From CAVOJY01 sp963696405 (lineage in GTDB: Bacteria > Chloroflexota > Limnocylindria > Limnocylindrales > CSP1-4), in assembly GCA_963696405.1 (NCBI GenBank), contig CAVOJY010000006.1:868001-932000 (forward strand): a stretch of 64,000 nucleotides of DNA, written 5' to 3'. The notes below the pieces were generated by a model. It made no database searches and had not been told where the DNA came from. It saw nothing but the letters and a program-made list of their open reading frames with translations. Within the stretch, counting starts at the first letter, position 1. Each line of letters begins with the position of its first letter. Shown in pieces: positions 18,677 through 29,586 of the stretch. The position numbers and the translations under genes were made by a program.

Positions 18677-20873
18677 GTGCAGATCCGGACGAAGGCGTTC
18701 AACGCCGTCATCGCCGTAGCCCTGCTCGGGCTCATCGCCACTCCGTTGCTCCCGTGGACCGGCGCCGCGCGTGCCGCCGATCCCGTGCGCCCCAAGGTCG
18801 TCGTGGTGGTCGGCCCCACACACGGCCTGACCGCCTCGAATCTGGCCGATGGCGAGCGGATGGCCAGGATCGCCGAAGCGCACGGCGCCGACGTTCGCCG
18901 CGTGTTCCATCCGGACGCGACCTGGGCCGCGGTTGTGGCGGAATCGCAGGGCGCGAACGTACTCATCTACCTGGGCCACGGGAACGGCTTCCCATCCCCC
19001 CGCGGCTCGACACTCATGGCGGACCGCCACGACGGGATGGGGCTGAACCCCGTGGCGGGCGGCTCGTCCTCGACCGTCAAGTACTACGGCGAGCAGTACG
19101 TCGCCGCCGAGATCCGCCTCGCCCCGAACGCGGTCGTCATCCTGAACCACGCCTGCTACACGGCCGGGAGCAGCGAACCGGGCTATCCGGACCCGACCCC
19201 GGACGTCGCCGTGCGGCGCGTTGACAACTTCGCGGCGGGATTCCTCGCGGCCGGGGCGGGGGTCGTGGTCGCCCTCGGCCTCTACGATGCCGACCCGGTG
19301 CTCGAGGGGCTGTGGGGAGCGCCGCAGACCCTGGACCAGCTGTTCATGGCGAAGGGAGCGATCGGGAAGTACGAGATCCACGCCGACTCCGTGCGGACCC
19401 CTGGAGCGAAGCTCCACCTTGACCCGCAGGCGCCGACCGAGTTCTACCGGGCCATCAGCGGGCGCCTCGACCTGCTCACCACCGACGTCCTGACCGCTGC
19501 CCCCGTGGCGCCGCCGCCACCCCCTGCCCCGGACACGGCGCCGCCGCGCGCAGGGATCGTGGACCTGCCGGATACGGTCGCCGAGGACGCCTTCGCCGTC
19601 GGGTGGAAGGCGGTGGACGCTGGTTCCGGCGTGGCCGCCTGCGACGTGCAGGTGTCCGCCGACGCCGGTCCCTGGAGCGACTGGCTTGCCGGCACCACCG
19701 GCTCCAGCGCGCTGTACGTCGGCCGCAGCGGGCACGGCTACGCGTTCCGCGTCCGGTGCACCGATGGCAAGGGCAACCAGGGCGATTGGGGCGTGTCGAC
19801 GACGTGGGCCCCCGCGCCAAAGCTCGCGGTTGGCGGGTTCGGCCGCGTCGCCGTCGGGCCGCTCAACATGCGCGCCGCGCCGAGCACGTCGGCGACGAAG
19901 CTCGGCACGCTCCCGGCGGGCTCTATCGTCGCACTCACAGACGGCCCGGCCAGCGCGAACGGCTACGCGTGGTTCCGCGTCACCGCCCCGATCCGCGAAT
20001 GGGCGCCCGTCGGCGAGGCCCAGTCGGGCGTCTGGGTCGCCGCGTCGGGGTCGGACACCGAGTACGTTGTGCCTGTCCAGGCGCCGAACGCCACCACGGT
20101 CTCCCCGGCGATCGGCTACCTGTCGCTGTCACCCATACCTGCGCCCGGTGGCCGCGGCCGCGGAGGGATCGGCAGAGCCGGCCCCGATCTCCTTCACGCC
20201 CGACGGCGACGGCCGGAACGACGCGCTGCGGATCGGCTACCGGTTGCGCTGGGATCTCGCCTCCCTCCGCCTCAACGTCTACCGGGCCGCGGACAGCGTC
20301 CTGCTCGGAGCGATCGATCTGCAGGGGCTCTCGGCCGGCGACCAGGCGTTCGACTGGGACGGCCGGCTGGACGGCGTGCGCGTACCGGACGGCCAGGTCG
20401 TCATCCAGCTCGTCGGCCAGCGCGGGGCCACGACGTACCGCGCGCCCGGCGGCGACATCGCGAACCCCGCAGTGCGAGCCGCGACGACCGTGACCGTGGC
20501 CACGACCCCGGTCAGGACGGCCGCCCTCCGGATCGCCGGCGGGTACCGATCGAGGCTCACGACCGCGTTCTCGACGGCCGTGGGCGTCCGCAACGGGACG
20601 TACATCACGCTCCGGGCGACGATCGCGCCGGCCGAGGGCAGCGTAGCCGTCAGGTTCTACCAGCGGGTCGGAAAGGGCGGCGCCTGGACGCTCCTCTCGA
20701 CCGGGCGAACGGACGCGTCGGGAATGGCGACCTGGTCGAGGGTCGTGAAGGTCGCTCCCACCGCCACCGGCTACGGCCGCTACGTCTACTTCAAGGTGTC
20801 CGTGGTGTCCGCGGCATCCGAAGCGACACCTGGTGAAGGCTGGTCGAACGCGGTCCGTGCCTCCGTCAGGTGA
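18677..20873 (+). CDS. Secreted multidomain protein: caspase-like head, Ig-like, SH3b, FlgD-like and C-terminal module (one frameshift)
   Basis: The product of about 730 residues starts with a signal peptide (FNAVIAVALLGLIATPLLPW, then AARA). The head has a caspase/gingipain-type layout with a histidine in LIYLGHGNG and a cysteine in VILNHACYTAG, suggesting a clan CD peptidase; activity is inferred only. Next come an Ig-like module (AGIVDLPDTVAEDAFAVGW), an SH3b module (PLNMRAAPSTSATKLGTLPA), a FlgD/T9SS-like beta module (FTPDGDGRNDALRIGYRL) and a final module ending GYGRYVYFKVSVVSA. The frame changes near 20130-20160. GTG 18677 follows a GAGAGAGACAG stretch. The next gene carries the same cassette. 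Confidence 0.7.
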
Positions 20874-20916
20874 AGCGTGGCAGGCGCCTGCCCCGGTGAC
20901 GCCCGGTGCTCCCGGG

Positions 20917-20946
20917 TTGACCGGTTCGCCGGACCGGGTGTACGGT
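20917..20946 (+). promoter_or_regulatory. Promoter for the GH18-domain gene
   Basis: TTGACC (20917-20922), an 18-base spacer and TACGGT (20941-20946) form the clearest -35/-10 pair in this intergenic gap. A transcript starting near 20953 would have a leader of about 115 bases. Confidence 0.45.
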
Positions 20947-21066
20947 GAGGCCGGTGCCCGCTCGTGGTGCGGGGCGTTTCGTGCCAGGCGCCCCTCTCCG
21001 GCTGCGCGTTCGCTGTCCGTCCTCACCCGGGCGGCTGCGGATCGGCGCACGTTGACGGAGGCTGGC

Positions 21067-23755
21067 GTGCCGCATCGACGTCCCGCGATCGCACCCTTCG
21101 CTCGGATCCTCGGCTGCGCTCGTCACGGCTGCCTTGTCGTGCTGCCGGTGGGGCCCTGGCCGCGGCCCCGGTGGCGGCCCGCGCCCCGACTCAGGCAGGC
21201 GGCGGCGCCGGGCTTGCTGGAGGAGAGCCAGTCGCCGCACGCCAGGAGCCCTCCGCCCACTACCTCGACTGGCTGGCGCACACGGGCGATCCGGTCTCGT
21301 TCACCCCGGGCGGCCCCGCCACCGTGCCATTCCGCCCGCGCCCGGGTGACCGCTGGCGCATCAGCGGGCACGCGCCGGTGGCGCTCCCGGCGGCCGCGTC
21401 CTGCGGCCGCAGGGCTCAGGCCGGAGCCGAGCACGGCGGGAGCCGGGCTGGGGGCCGCCGCCCAGGTCGACCCCAACGGGCTCCGCCGCGAGGTCTTCGG
21501 GTTCCTGCCGTACTGGGAACTGAGCGACGCCGACCTGCGGCTCGACTACTCCGTTCTTTCCACGATCGGGTACTTCGGGGTCGGCGCGGACGGACAGGGC
21601 CGGCTTGTCAAGGCAGAGTCGGACGGAACGCGGACGGCCGGATGGTCGGGCTGGACGAGTTCGCGCCTGACGCAGGTGATCGACGAGGCACACCGCGCCG
21701 GCACCCGCGTGGTGCTCGTGATCCAGCGTTTCAGCTGGACGACCAGCCAGCGGGGCGAGACGGTGGCCCTGCTGTCAAGCCCGGATGCTCGCCAGGCGCT
21801 CGCGACGGAGATCGCCTTGGCCGTACGCGAGCGCGGGATCGACGGCGTCAACCTCGACTTCGAGCCGGTCCCCACTGGGCAACGCGACAACTTCGTGGCG
21901 TTCGTCCGGACGCTCCGGCAGGCGCTGGACGCGCAGGCGCCGGGATACCAGCTCACCTTCGACACGACGGGGGAGATCGCGAACTACGACGTCACCGCGC
22001 TGACCGCCGCAGGCGCTGCCGACGCCGTCCTCGTCATGGGCTACGACTATCGCACCGCGAGCGCGGCCAAGGCGGGGTCGATCGCGCCTCTCGACGGGAG
22101 GGCGTACGACCTGGCCGACACGGTGGACGCGTACCTCGCGCGCACCACCGCCGACAAGTTGATCCTGGCGCTGCCATGGTATGGGCGGGCCTGGTCGACC
22201 GTGAGCGACGACCTGCACGCGGCGACACGGGCGCAGGGCGCGAAGTACGGCTACTCGGGGTCGGTCACGTACGAGAACGCGGTTGTCCTGGCGGCGGAGC
22301 ACGGCCGCCGCTATGACCAGCTCGAGCAGTCGGCCTGGTTTGCCTACCAGCGCCAGAACTGCGATACCTGCCCGACGACGTGGCGGCAGGTCTACTACGA
22401 CGACCCGGAGAGCCTGGGCGCCAAGTACGACCTCGTGAACCGTTCGAACCTTCGCGGCACCGGGATCTGGGCCCTCGGCTACGACGGCGACCGGCCGGAG
22501 CTGGCGGCCACCCTCGCCGCGAAGTTCCTCGCCGATCGCACCCCGCCCTCGGCGGGCATCGTCGATCTCCCGGCCACGGTCAAGACCGCCGCATTCACCG
22601 TGTCGTGGCTCGCCGTCGACGACTGGTCCGGGGTGACCGGGAACGACGTCCAGGTATCGGCGGACGGCGGTCCCTGGGCGGACTGGGATGACCGATGTCG
22701 CCGCCACCAGCGCGGTGTTCGTGGGGCAGAACGGCCACGGCTACTGCGTTCCGGGTTCGCGCTCGTGACGGGAGGGGAACACGGGGCCGTGGGATGTGAC
22801 CTCGTCTGGAGCGCGTCGCCGGCTGATCGCGGCGGCGGGTTCGCGCGGGTTTCGTCGGATCGGCTGAACATGCGCGAGCGTCCGAGCACCTCCGCTGCCA
22901 CCATGGGGACCATTCCGGCAGGCACGCTCCTCGCGCTCGTCGAGGGCCCGGTGAGCGCGGGCGGATACAGCTGGTTCCGGCGTCAGGGTCCCGTCCCGAG
23001 TGGGCGCCGGTGAGCCGCGTCCAGGGCGGGTTCTGGGTCGCGGCTTCGGGATCGGGAGCGCAGTTCCTGGTGCCGGCCCAGGCCCCCAACGCGACGACCG
23101 TTTCCCCGGCGGCCGCCGTTGCGGTCGGCCTGGCGGCCATCCCCGGCACAACGGTTGCCGTCGGCGGGTCGGTCATCCTCCGCGCGACGTCCTCGCTCGC
23201 CTCAGCCCGCCAGGAGATCGTCTTCCAGGCGAGACCGGCGGGATCGGATGCCTTCGCGCCGATCGGCACGGTGACGACCGACGCGAGCGGCCGGGCCGAC
23301 CTCCGCGTGAACGCCACCGCCACCACCAGCTACCAGGTCACGCTTATCGGGAACGGGTCGGCTGGGGCGACCAGCGCGGCCCTCGACCATCACGGTCGTG
23401 CCGAAGGTGACCCTGCAGTGTCGCGGCCGGCACGCGCACCCGCCTGGCGACCGCCTACGGCCTCGCCGTCACGGTCCGGAGCGGCTCGTACGTCACGCTC
23501 CGGGTCCGCCTGAGCCCGGCACTGGCGAACGCCCCGGTCCAGTTCTTCCAGCGGATCGGCAAGACCGGCGCCTGGAAGCGGATCACCACCGGCCGCACCG
23601 ACCGCACCGGGACCGCCACCTGGTCGCGCCTCGTCAGCGTCCCGTCCGCCGCGACCGGCTATGGCCGCTATGTCTACTTCATGGTCCGCGTGCCCGCGGT
23701 GTCCGGCTACGGGGAGACCTCATCGACCGCCGTGAGGGTCGTGGCGACCCGGTAG
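21067..23755 (+). CDS. Secreted GH18-family hydrolase with Ig-like, SH3b and C-terminal modules (several frameshifts)
   Basis: The core is a glycoside hydrolase 18 domain (YaaH/chitinase-like) from REVFGFLPYWELSDADL through GIDGVNLDFEPV, with the catalytic glutamate in D-G-V-N-L-D-F-E, to ADAVLVMGYDYRTASAAKAG and KLILALPWYGRAW. It is followed by the cassette seen in the previous gene: AGIVDLPATVKTAAF, LNMRERPSTSAATMGTIPAG, GGFWVAASGSGAQFLVP and a final module ending GYGRYVYFMVRVPAVS. Frame changes occur near 21110, 21165, 21440, 22690-22800, 22985 and 23400. GTG 21067 follows GGAGG; a signal peptide is recoverable across the first two indels. Likely substrate: peptidoglycan or another amino-sugar polymer. 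Confidence 0.75.
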
Positions 23756-23758
23756 ACT
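23753..23758 (+). promoter_or_regulatory. -10 box overlapping the GH18 stop codon
   Basis: The TAG stop of the GH18 gene is the first half of TAGACT, which lies seven bases before ATG 23766. The downstream glycosyltransferase could thus have its own leaderless promoter. Confidence 0.45.
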
Positions 23759-23765
23759 GGCGCAG

Positions 23766-24677
23766 ATGACCGAGTCCCCTGGGCCCAGGGGGATCGGCCG
23801 GGCGAGCGCGAAGGTTCCCACCGCTGGAGAGACCATCGCCGAGGCCGCCGTCTGGTGCGCCGGCGCTACGCCGGGACCTGGGTCGTCCTTCCCACGTATG
23901 ACGAGGCGGAGAACCTCGAGCCGATCGCGGCCGCGATCCTGGGGCACCTTCCTGGGGCGACGCTGCTGGTCGTGGACGACAACTCGCCGGACGGGACCGG
24001 TGCGATCGCCGACGCGCTCGCCGCGCGCGACCCGCGGGTGCGCGTGCGGCACCGCCCTGGCAAGCAGGGCCTCGGGCGCGCGTACAGCGATGGGTTCCGC
24101 GTCGCGCTGGATGGAGGAGCGAGCGGTTCGTCCAGATGGACGCCGATGGGTCACACGACCCCGCGGCCCTGCCCGGACTCCTCGGGCCGCTCGGGGCCGG
24201 CCGCGGCGGACGGCGTCGCGGACCTCGTCATCGGGTCCCGCTATGTTTCCGGCGGCGGTGTGCGCGACTGGGGGGTCTTCAGGCGTCTCGTGTCGCGCGG
24301 CGGCTCGCTGTTCGCCCGGATCGTGCTGCGGCTTCCTGCCCACGACCTCACCGGGGGCTTCAAGGCGTGGAATCGTGAAACGCTCGCCGGCGATCCCCTG
24401 GCGTGGCGTGCACTCCGGCGGGTACGTGTTTCAGATCGAGACGACGTACCTGGCCCACCGGCTGGGGGCGCGGATCGCCGAGGTCCCCATCGTCTTCACG
24501 GACCGGCGGGTCGGGGTCAGCAAGATGTCACGCCGGATCATCGGCGAGGCGCTCCTGGTCGTGCTAACGCTGCGCTGGGACGAGCTGCGCGGGCGGGGAC
24601 CGCGGCGGGGCGCCGCGAGCGATGCAAACGGCAGCGGCGCGGCCTGGGCGGCCGGATGCGCGAACGTGCCGGGGTGA
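23766..24677 (+). CDS. Polyprenol monophosphomannose synthase-like glycosyltransferase, GT2 (several frameshifts)
   Basis: A GT-A fold enzyme close to dolichyl/polyprenyl-phosphate mannose synthases: VVLPTYDEAENLEPIAAAIL, LLVVDDNSPDGTGAIADALA, QMDADGSHDP (the D-x-D metal site), VIGSRYVSGGGVRDWG and GGYVFQIETTYLAHRLGARI. It has no C-terminal membrane domain, like single-domain Ppm1/DPM1. Frame changes near 23860, 24120, 24190 and 24410 break the gene. The first 30 residues are not conserved. It would transfer mannose, or a similar sugar, from its nucleotide donor to a polyprenyl phosphate at the inner face of the membrane. Confidence 0.78.
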   Translation: MTESPGPRGIGRASAKVPTAGETIAEAAVWCAGATPGPGSSFPRMTRRRTSSRSRPRSWGTFLGRRCWSWTTTRRTGPVRSPTRSPRATRGCACGTALASRASGARTAMGSASRWMEERAVRPDGRRWVTRPRGPARTPRAARGRPRRTASRTSSSGPAMFPAAVCATGGSSGVSCRAAARCSPGSCCGFLPTTSPGASRRGIVKRSPAIPWRGVHSGGYVFQIETTYLAHRLGARIAEVPIVFTDRRVGVSKMSRRIIGEALLVVLTLRWDELRGRGPRRGAASDANGSGAAWAAGCANVPG

Positions 24678-25970
24678 CGCCCCGGCCTGAGCCGACGCCG
24701 TCCGGGATGCGCGTCGTCATCGACCTTCGGCCGCTCCAGGAGCCGGAGCACGCGGCGATCACGGCCGCCTACCTCGAGCACCTGCTGGCCGCGTTCGCCG
24801 CCGACCCCTCGCCCGGCGAGTCGTTCGTCCCCCTCGTGCGTGGGCTGCGGCCGGACCCGACGGAGGCGCTGGAGGCCGCCGGGCTCGTCGTCGCCGGACG
24901 GCGCTGGTTGCCACCGACGGCCCGTCTGCTGCGGGCGGCCGGTCTGACGCTGGACTCGTTCCTGCTGCGCGCCGCCGCCGTGGGGACGACGTCGGGCGGG
25001 TCTGCCCCTCCGATCGCCGTCTACCACACTGCGGGCGGGGCGGTGCCCCTGGGGTCGTCGCTGCCGGTGGTGGCTACCCTCCTCGACCTCGCGCCGTGGG
25101 AGTTGCCGGCGGTCTACGCGGCCAGCCCGGCGGCCCGCTTCGGACATCGCCTTCGGACGCGCATCCTCCGTGACGCAACGCGGCTCATCGTCTGCTCCCG
25201 CACGGTGGCCGAGAGCGCCCGCCGCCGTGTCCACATCGACCCGTCCCGGATCGCCGTCGTCCCGCTCGCTCCGACCCCGGCGTTCGCGCCGCCGGCGGGG
25301 GACTCCGGCGCGGACAGCCGCGGTCCGGACCCGCCTCGGGTTGCCCGAGCGGTACCTGGTCTTCGCCGGCCGGTTCGATGCCCGGAAGGACTTCGCCTCG
25401 CTCTTCGCCGCACTCGACGGCCTGCGGAAGGAGGAGCCGCCTGCACGCGAGGACAGGCGGCTTGCGCTCCCGTGGCCGCCGGTCGTCGTGGTCGCCGCGC
25501 CGGCAGACGTGTCGGACGAGGAGCGTGACGCGCTCACCCGGGCCATCGAGCGTCACGGGCTGGCCTCGGTTGTGCGGGTCACCCCGCCCCTGGTGGCCGG
25601 GGATGCGGCGGCCCTCGAGGCTGGGGCGCGGGGATTCGTGTACCCGGCGCGCAGCGAGGCAACCGGACTCCAGGTCATCGACGCACTTGCGCTCGGCGTG
25701 CCGGTCGTGGCGTCGCGGGTCGGCGCCCTCATCGACATCGTCGGCCCGGCGGGCATCCTCGTCGAGCCCCGCGACCCGGCCCGCCTGGCGGCCGCCGTCC
25801 GCGCCATCTGGGCGGCAGACCGCATCCACGAGCAGCTCGCCCGCGTCGCCCGACAGCGTGCGGAGGCGAGCCCTCGTACCTGGGCGGACGTGGCCCGCGA
25901 GACGCGCGACGTCTACGCGGCCGCCGCGCTCGAGAGGCGCGCCGGCGCCGGTCCCGCCGAGTCGGAGTAG
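24656..25970 (+). CDS. GT4-type glycosyltransferase (one frameshift)
   Basis: A GT-B fold transferase of about 437 residues. The C-terminal half shows the acceptor-to-donor pattern of GT4: YLVFAGRFDARKDFASLFAA, GFVYPARSEATGLQVIDALA with the E-x(7)-E-like motif, and GVPVVASRVGALIDIVGPAG. The frame changes near 25320-25340. ATG 24656 overlaps the previous stop by 22 bases; ATG 24707 (MRVVIDLRPLQEPEHAA) is the alternative and fits the family start better. Acceptor and donor are unknown; the setting suggests envelope glycan synthesis. Confidence 0.78.
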
Positions 25971-26015
25971 CCTTGCGGAAAGCGCCCGGTTTGGACGTGA
26001 GCGGAGGTGAACGCG

Positions 26016-26566
26016 ATGAGCGACGACGACGACCGGGACCCGGCCCAGGCCGAGCAGGCACGCGGCGTCCCGGTCGAGGACGCGGGAGTGGTGCGCAGCG
26101 ATGCGTCCGCCGAGGCCCGCGGCGGGCCGTTCCACGTCGAGCTGCAGCGCGACGCCGTGTCCGAGATCATTGCCGAGACGGTGGTCGTCCGGCAGGGGGC
26201 CGTCCAGCGGATCGACGCGAATGACGTCGAGATCAAGCAGGCGGGCGTTCTCTTCGCCCGTGCAGAGACCCTCGATATCACCCAGGCGGGCGTCATGGGC
26301 GCGCTCGCGGGTGAGGTCAACCTCGAGCTGTCGGCCGCGAGGTTCGTGGGGCGCGCGAGAGCCTCCGGCTGGAGCAGTCCGCGGCGCTCATCGCGCTCGG
26401 CAACCACGTCGAGGTCGCGCCGAACTCGGCGGTGGGCGTGCTCATCGCCCGAACGGTCGACGGCGACGTCCGACCGCTCTTCGACTGGAGGGCCGCGGCG
26501 GTTTTCGGGGCGGTGGCGGGCTTCGTCTACGCGGCGGTCAGGCTCCTGTTCCGTGCGCGAGGCTGA
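26016..26566 (+). CDS. Beta-helix-like repeat protein with C-terminal membrane anchor (one frameshift)
   Basis: I recognise no named family. After an acidic N terminus the protein repeats short strands of the form V-x-x-x-Q-A/G-x-V: VVVRQGAVQRIDANDVEIKQ, LDITQAGVMGALAGEVNLEL and SAALIALGNHVEVAPNSAVG, the spacing expected of a right-handed beta-helix as in bactofilins. It ends in one hydrophobic helix (AAAVFGAVAGFVYAAVRLLF) plus RARG, a tail anchor. A strong GGAGGTGA sits five bases before ATG 26016. The frame changes near 26350. Its place between glycosyltransferases and the uronate operon suggests an envelope or polymer-scaffold role. Confidence 0.6.
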
Positions 26567-26622
26567 CGACGGTGGGCCGGCTCAGATCGCGGGGTGCAGA
26601 TCGAAGGGATGGGAACATCCGG

Positions 26623-26628
26623 TAGACT
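26623..26628 (+). promoter_or_regulatory. Probable promoter of the ManNAc3NAcA operon
   Basis: TAGACT lies about 145 bases before the first gene of the uronate operon. The leader between them shows no obvious structure and only a distant AAGGAG. A 60-codon open frame within it looks fortuitous. Confidence 0.4.
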
Positions 26629-26772
26629 CCGCGAGGCAGCGGGCAACGATGCTTCCGGCCCGCAGCTGCGTCACGAGCTGGTGACCGCTCACGCGAGGTT
26701 CGGACGCCACCCACCGCTCACCTTGTCCCGTCTGTTCGCCACGACCCTGTGCCCTGAAGGAGCCGCCCGCCC

Positions 26773-27387
26773 ATGATCCACCCCTCGGCCGACGTGTCAC
26801 CCGACGCCCGGATCGGTGAGCGCACCAGGATCTGGAATCGAGCCCAGGTGCGGGAAGGCGCGGTCATCGGCGAGGACTGCATCATCGGAAAGGACGTCTA
26901 CATCGACTTCGACGTCCATATCGGCGACCGGGTGAAGATCCAGAACGGCTCGCTCGTCTACCACGGCGTGACGATCGAGACCGGCGTCTTCGTCGGGCCG
27001 GGCGCCATCTTCACGAACGACCGATTTCCCCGGAGCATCACCCCCGAGGGCGATCTCGCCGGGGCCGACGACTGGGTGGTCAGCCCGATCACCCTGGGGT
27101 ACGGCTGCTCGATCGGTGCGGGAGCGGTCGTGGTAGCCGGGAACGACGTGGGCCGCTTCGCCACCGTCGGCGCGGGCGCCATCGTCACCAGGAGCGTCCC
27201 GGACTTCGCACTGGTGGTCGGAAACCCCGCCCGGCGAACCGGGTGGGTCTGCGCCTGTGGCCGCCGCCTCGAGGACGAAGCCGGCCGCTCGTTTGGGCCC
27301 GACGGGAGCGGCTCCGCCCGCTGCCCGGGCTGCCCGCGCACCTACAGCGTCAATGAAGGCGCCTGTACGCCCGAGGGGACTCCGTGA
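26773..27387 (+). CDS. UDP-2-acetamido-3-amino-2,3-dideoxy-glucuronate N-acetyltransferase (WbpD/WlbB-like)
   Basis: The 204-residue protein is a left-handed beta-helix (hexapeptide) acyltransferase: DARIGERTRIWNRAQVREGA, GKDVYIDFDVHIGDRVKIQN, GPGAIFTNDRFPRS and VVVAGNDVGRFATVGAGAIV. The WVCACGRRL segment with a later CPGC near the end is characteristic of WlbB/WbpD enzymes. It would acetylate the 3-amino group in the pathway to UDP-ManNAc3NAcA. It opens a five-gene operon; its stop overlaps the next start as GTGA. Confidence 0.85.
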   Translation: MIHPSADVSPDARIGERTRIWNRAQVREGAVIGEDCIIGKDVYIDFDVHIGDRVKIQNGSLVYHGVTIETGVFVGPGAIFTNDRFPRSITPEGDLAGADDWVVSPITLGYGCSIGAGAVVVAGNDVGRFATVGAGAIVTRSVPDFALVVGNPARRTGWVCACGRRLEDEAGRSFGPDGSGSARCPGCPRTYSVNEGACTPEGTP

Positions 27388-28554
27388 CCCGGGCGGCGTC
27401 GCGCCCGCCCCACGTCACCCGGGAGATCGACCGCGTGATCCATATCTCGAAGCCCGACATCGGTCCAGCCGAGGAGGAGGCCGTCCTCGAGGTCCTTCGC
27501 TCCGGCATGCTCGCGATGGGGAGGAAGACGGCCGAGTTCGAGTCGGCCTGGGCCGAGTATTGCGGCGTGAAGACACGCGGTCCTGATGGCGAACGGGACG
27601 GTCGCCAGCGAGGCGATCCTCAGGTGCCTGGGGATCGGCCCCGGTGACGAGGTGATCACCGTCAGCTTCACGTTCAACGCGACCGTGAGCGTGATCCTCC
27701 AGGCCGGCGCGCGCCCGGTCTTCGTGGACATCCGTGAATCGGACTTCACCATCGACCCCGACCTCGTGGAAGCGGCGATCACGCCCCGCACGAAGGCCAT
27801 CATGCCGGTCCACCTCTACGGGCTGATGGCCGAGATGGAGCCGCTGGCGGACATCGCGCGGCGGCACGGTCTCGCGCTCATCGAGGACGCCGCCCAGGCC
27901 CACGGTGCGACATGCGGCGGGAGGAAGGCCGGGCAGTTCGGGCCGTCGATGTTCAGCCTCTACGCGACGAAGAACCTCATGACCGGCGAGGGCGGTTTCG
28001 CCACGACCGACGACGACACGCTCGTCGAGAAGCTCCGCCTCTACCGGAACCACGGGATGCGGGTCCGGTACCACCACGACGAGCTGGGCACCAACTTCAA
28101 GCCCACCGACCTTGCGGCCGCGCTCGGCCTGGCCCAGCTGGCGCGGCTCGACGAGCGGACCGAGCAGCGGCGCCGGAACGCCGCGCGGCTCACCGAGGGC
28201 CTGCGTGGCTACCTCACTCCGCGGGAGCCCGAGGGGCGCGGCCACGTCTGGCACCAGTACACGATGCGGTTCCCCGGGGAGCGAGACGCGGTCGTGAAGG
28301 GACTCACGGAGCGCGGCATCGGAACGCTCATCTACTATCCCGTGCCGGTCCACCGGCAGGCGTACCTCCAGGAATACGTCCCGGGCGCCGCGGACTTCGA
28401 CCTGCCGGTGACCAACCGCCTTTCCGGGGAAGTGCTGTCGATCCCGGTCCGTCCGAATCTCACCGGCGAAGAGCTGGAAACGATCATCGCGGCCGTCCGC
28501 GAGGTCGCGACACCGGTGGGCGCGGTGTCTCCTGCCGAGGGAGGTGCTGCGTGA
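27384..28554 (+). CDS. DegT/DnrJ/EryC1 aminotransferase (WbpE-like), one frameshift
   Basis: A PLP-dependent sugar aminotransferase, here expected to aminate the C3 of UDP-3-keto-GlcNAcA. Seen: HISKPDIGPAEEEAVLEVLR at the start, ALIEDAAQAHGA, the PLP lysine in FSLYATKNLMTGEGG, and the C-terminal LSIPVRPNLTGEELETIIAA. A single frame change near 27575 splits the YCGVK and MANGTVASEAIL segments that are contiguous in the family. GTG 27384 overlaps the upstream stop by four bases, and the end overlaps wbpB in the same way. Confidence 0.85.
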
Positions 28555-29586
28555 GCTCGCCAGGCGCGCCCGCTCGCCTCCGGGTCGGCCTTGCCGGCCT
28601 GGGGTCGATGGGTCGCAACCACCTGCGCAACCTCGTCGCCCGCGAGGACGTGACTCTCGTCGCGCTCGCCGACCCCAGCGAGGCGTGCCGCGGTGCGGCC
28701 GCCGAGCACACCACGGCCACGACCTTCGCCGATCCGCTCGCCATGGTCGCCGAGGAACGGCTCGACGCTGTCGTCATCGCCGCACCCACCACCCTGCATC
28801 ATCGGATCGCCCTGGCAGCGATCGAGCAGGGCGTGGCGGTCCTGGTCGAAAAGCCCCTCGCGGCGACCGTCGCGGAGGGCCGTGAGCTCGTGCTGGCCGC
28901 CGAGACCAGGGGCGTCGTCCTCCAGGCCGGGCACATCGAGCGCTTCAACCCCGCCGTTGTCGAGCTCGGTCGGCGCCTCCGGGACGGTGCACTCAGCCGG
29001 ATCTACAGCGTGAAGACCCTTCGCGCCGGCCCGTTCCCGGCCCGCATTCGCGATGTCGGCGTGGCGGTCGACCTTGCCACCCACGACGTGGACATCATCT
29101 GTCACCTGGCCGGCGAGCGGCCCGAGCGCGTCTACGCGGAAACCACCCGGCACGTGCACACCACGCACGAGGACCTCGTCTTTGGCCTCCTCCACTTCCC
29201 GGGCGGCGCCGTCGGGCTCCTCGACGTGAACTGGCTCACGCCGGAGAAGCAGCGGAGCATCACCGTGCTCGGCGAGGAGGGCATGTTCCGGGTGGACTAC
29301 CTGGCCCAGTCGCTCACATTCACCCGGGGGGCCGCGGACCTGGCGCCGACGTACCTCGACGGCTACGCTCCGACCTTCGCGGGCGAGACGGCGTCGCTGC
29401 CGGTGACGCCCGCCGAGCCGCTCCGCCTCGAACTCGACGCGTTCTTCGCGGCAGTCCGCGACGGCGGACCCGGCGGCATCACCGGCGCGGAGGGCCTGTG
29501 GGCCGTTGCGCTCGCCAATCAGCTTCTCGAATTCGGCGGCGGCCCATGCGCCGATCGCCGTTCGCTCACCGGAGGTTTCCGACTGA
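28551..29586 (+). CDS. Gfo/Idh/MocA-family oxidoreductase (WbpB/WlbA-like)
   Basis: An NAD(P)-dependent sugar oxidoreductase expected to form the 3-keto intermediate: LRVGLAGLGSMGRNHLRNLV (Rossmann), GVAVLVEKPLAATVAEGREL (the E-K-P motif) and RIRDVGVAVDLATHDVDIIC (the D-x-x-x-H catalytic region). As written, the frame runs on into the next gene. Removing one T from GAATTC near 29531-29536 restores an ending A-P-I-A-V-R-S-P-E-V-S-D and a TGA that overlaps the next ATG as TGATG, which I take as the true 3' end. GTG 28551 has GGAGG seven bases upstream. Confidence 0.84.

Noticed and set aside
26594..26776. A 60-codon leader peptide gene before the uronate operon
   Set aside because: No ribosome binding site, no recognisable motif and irregular codon use.
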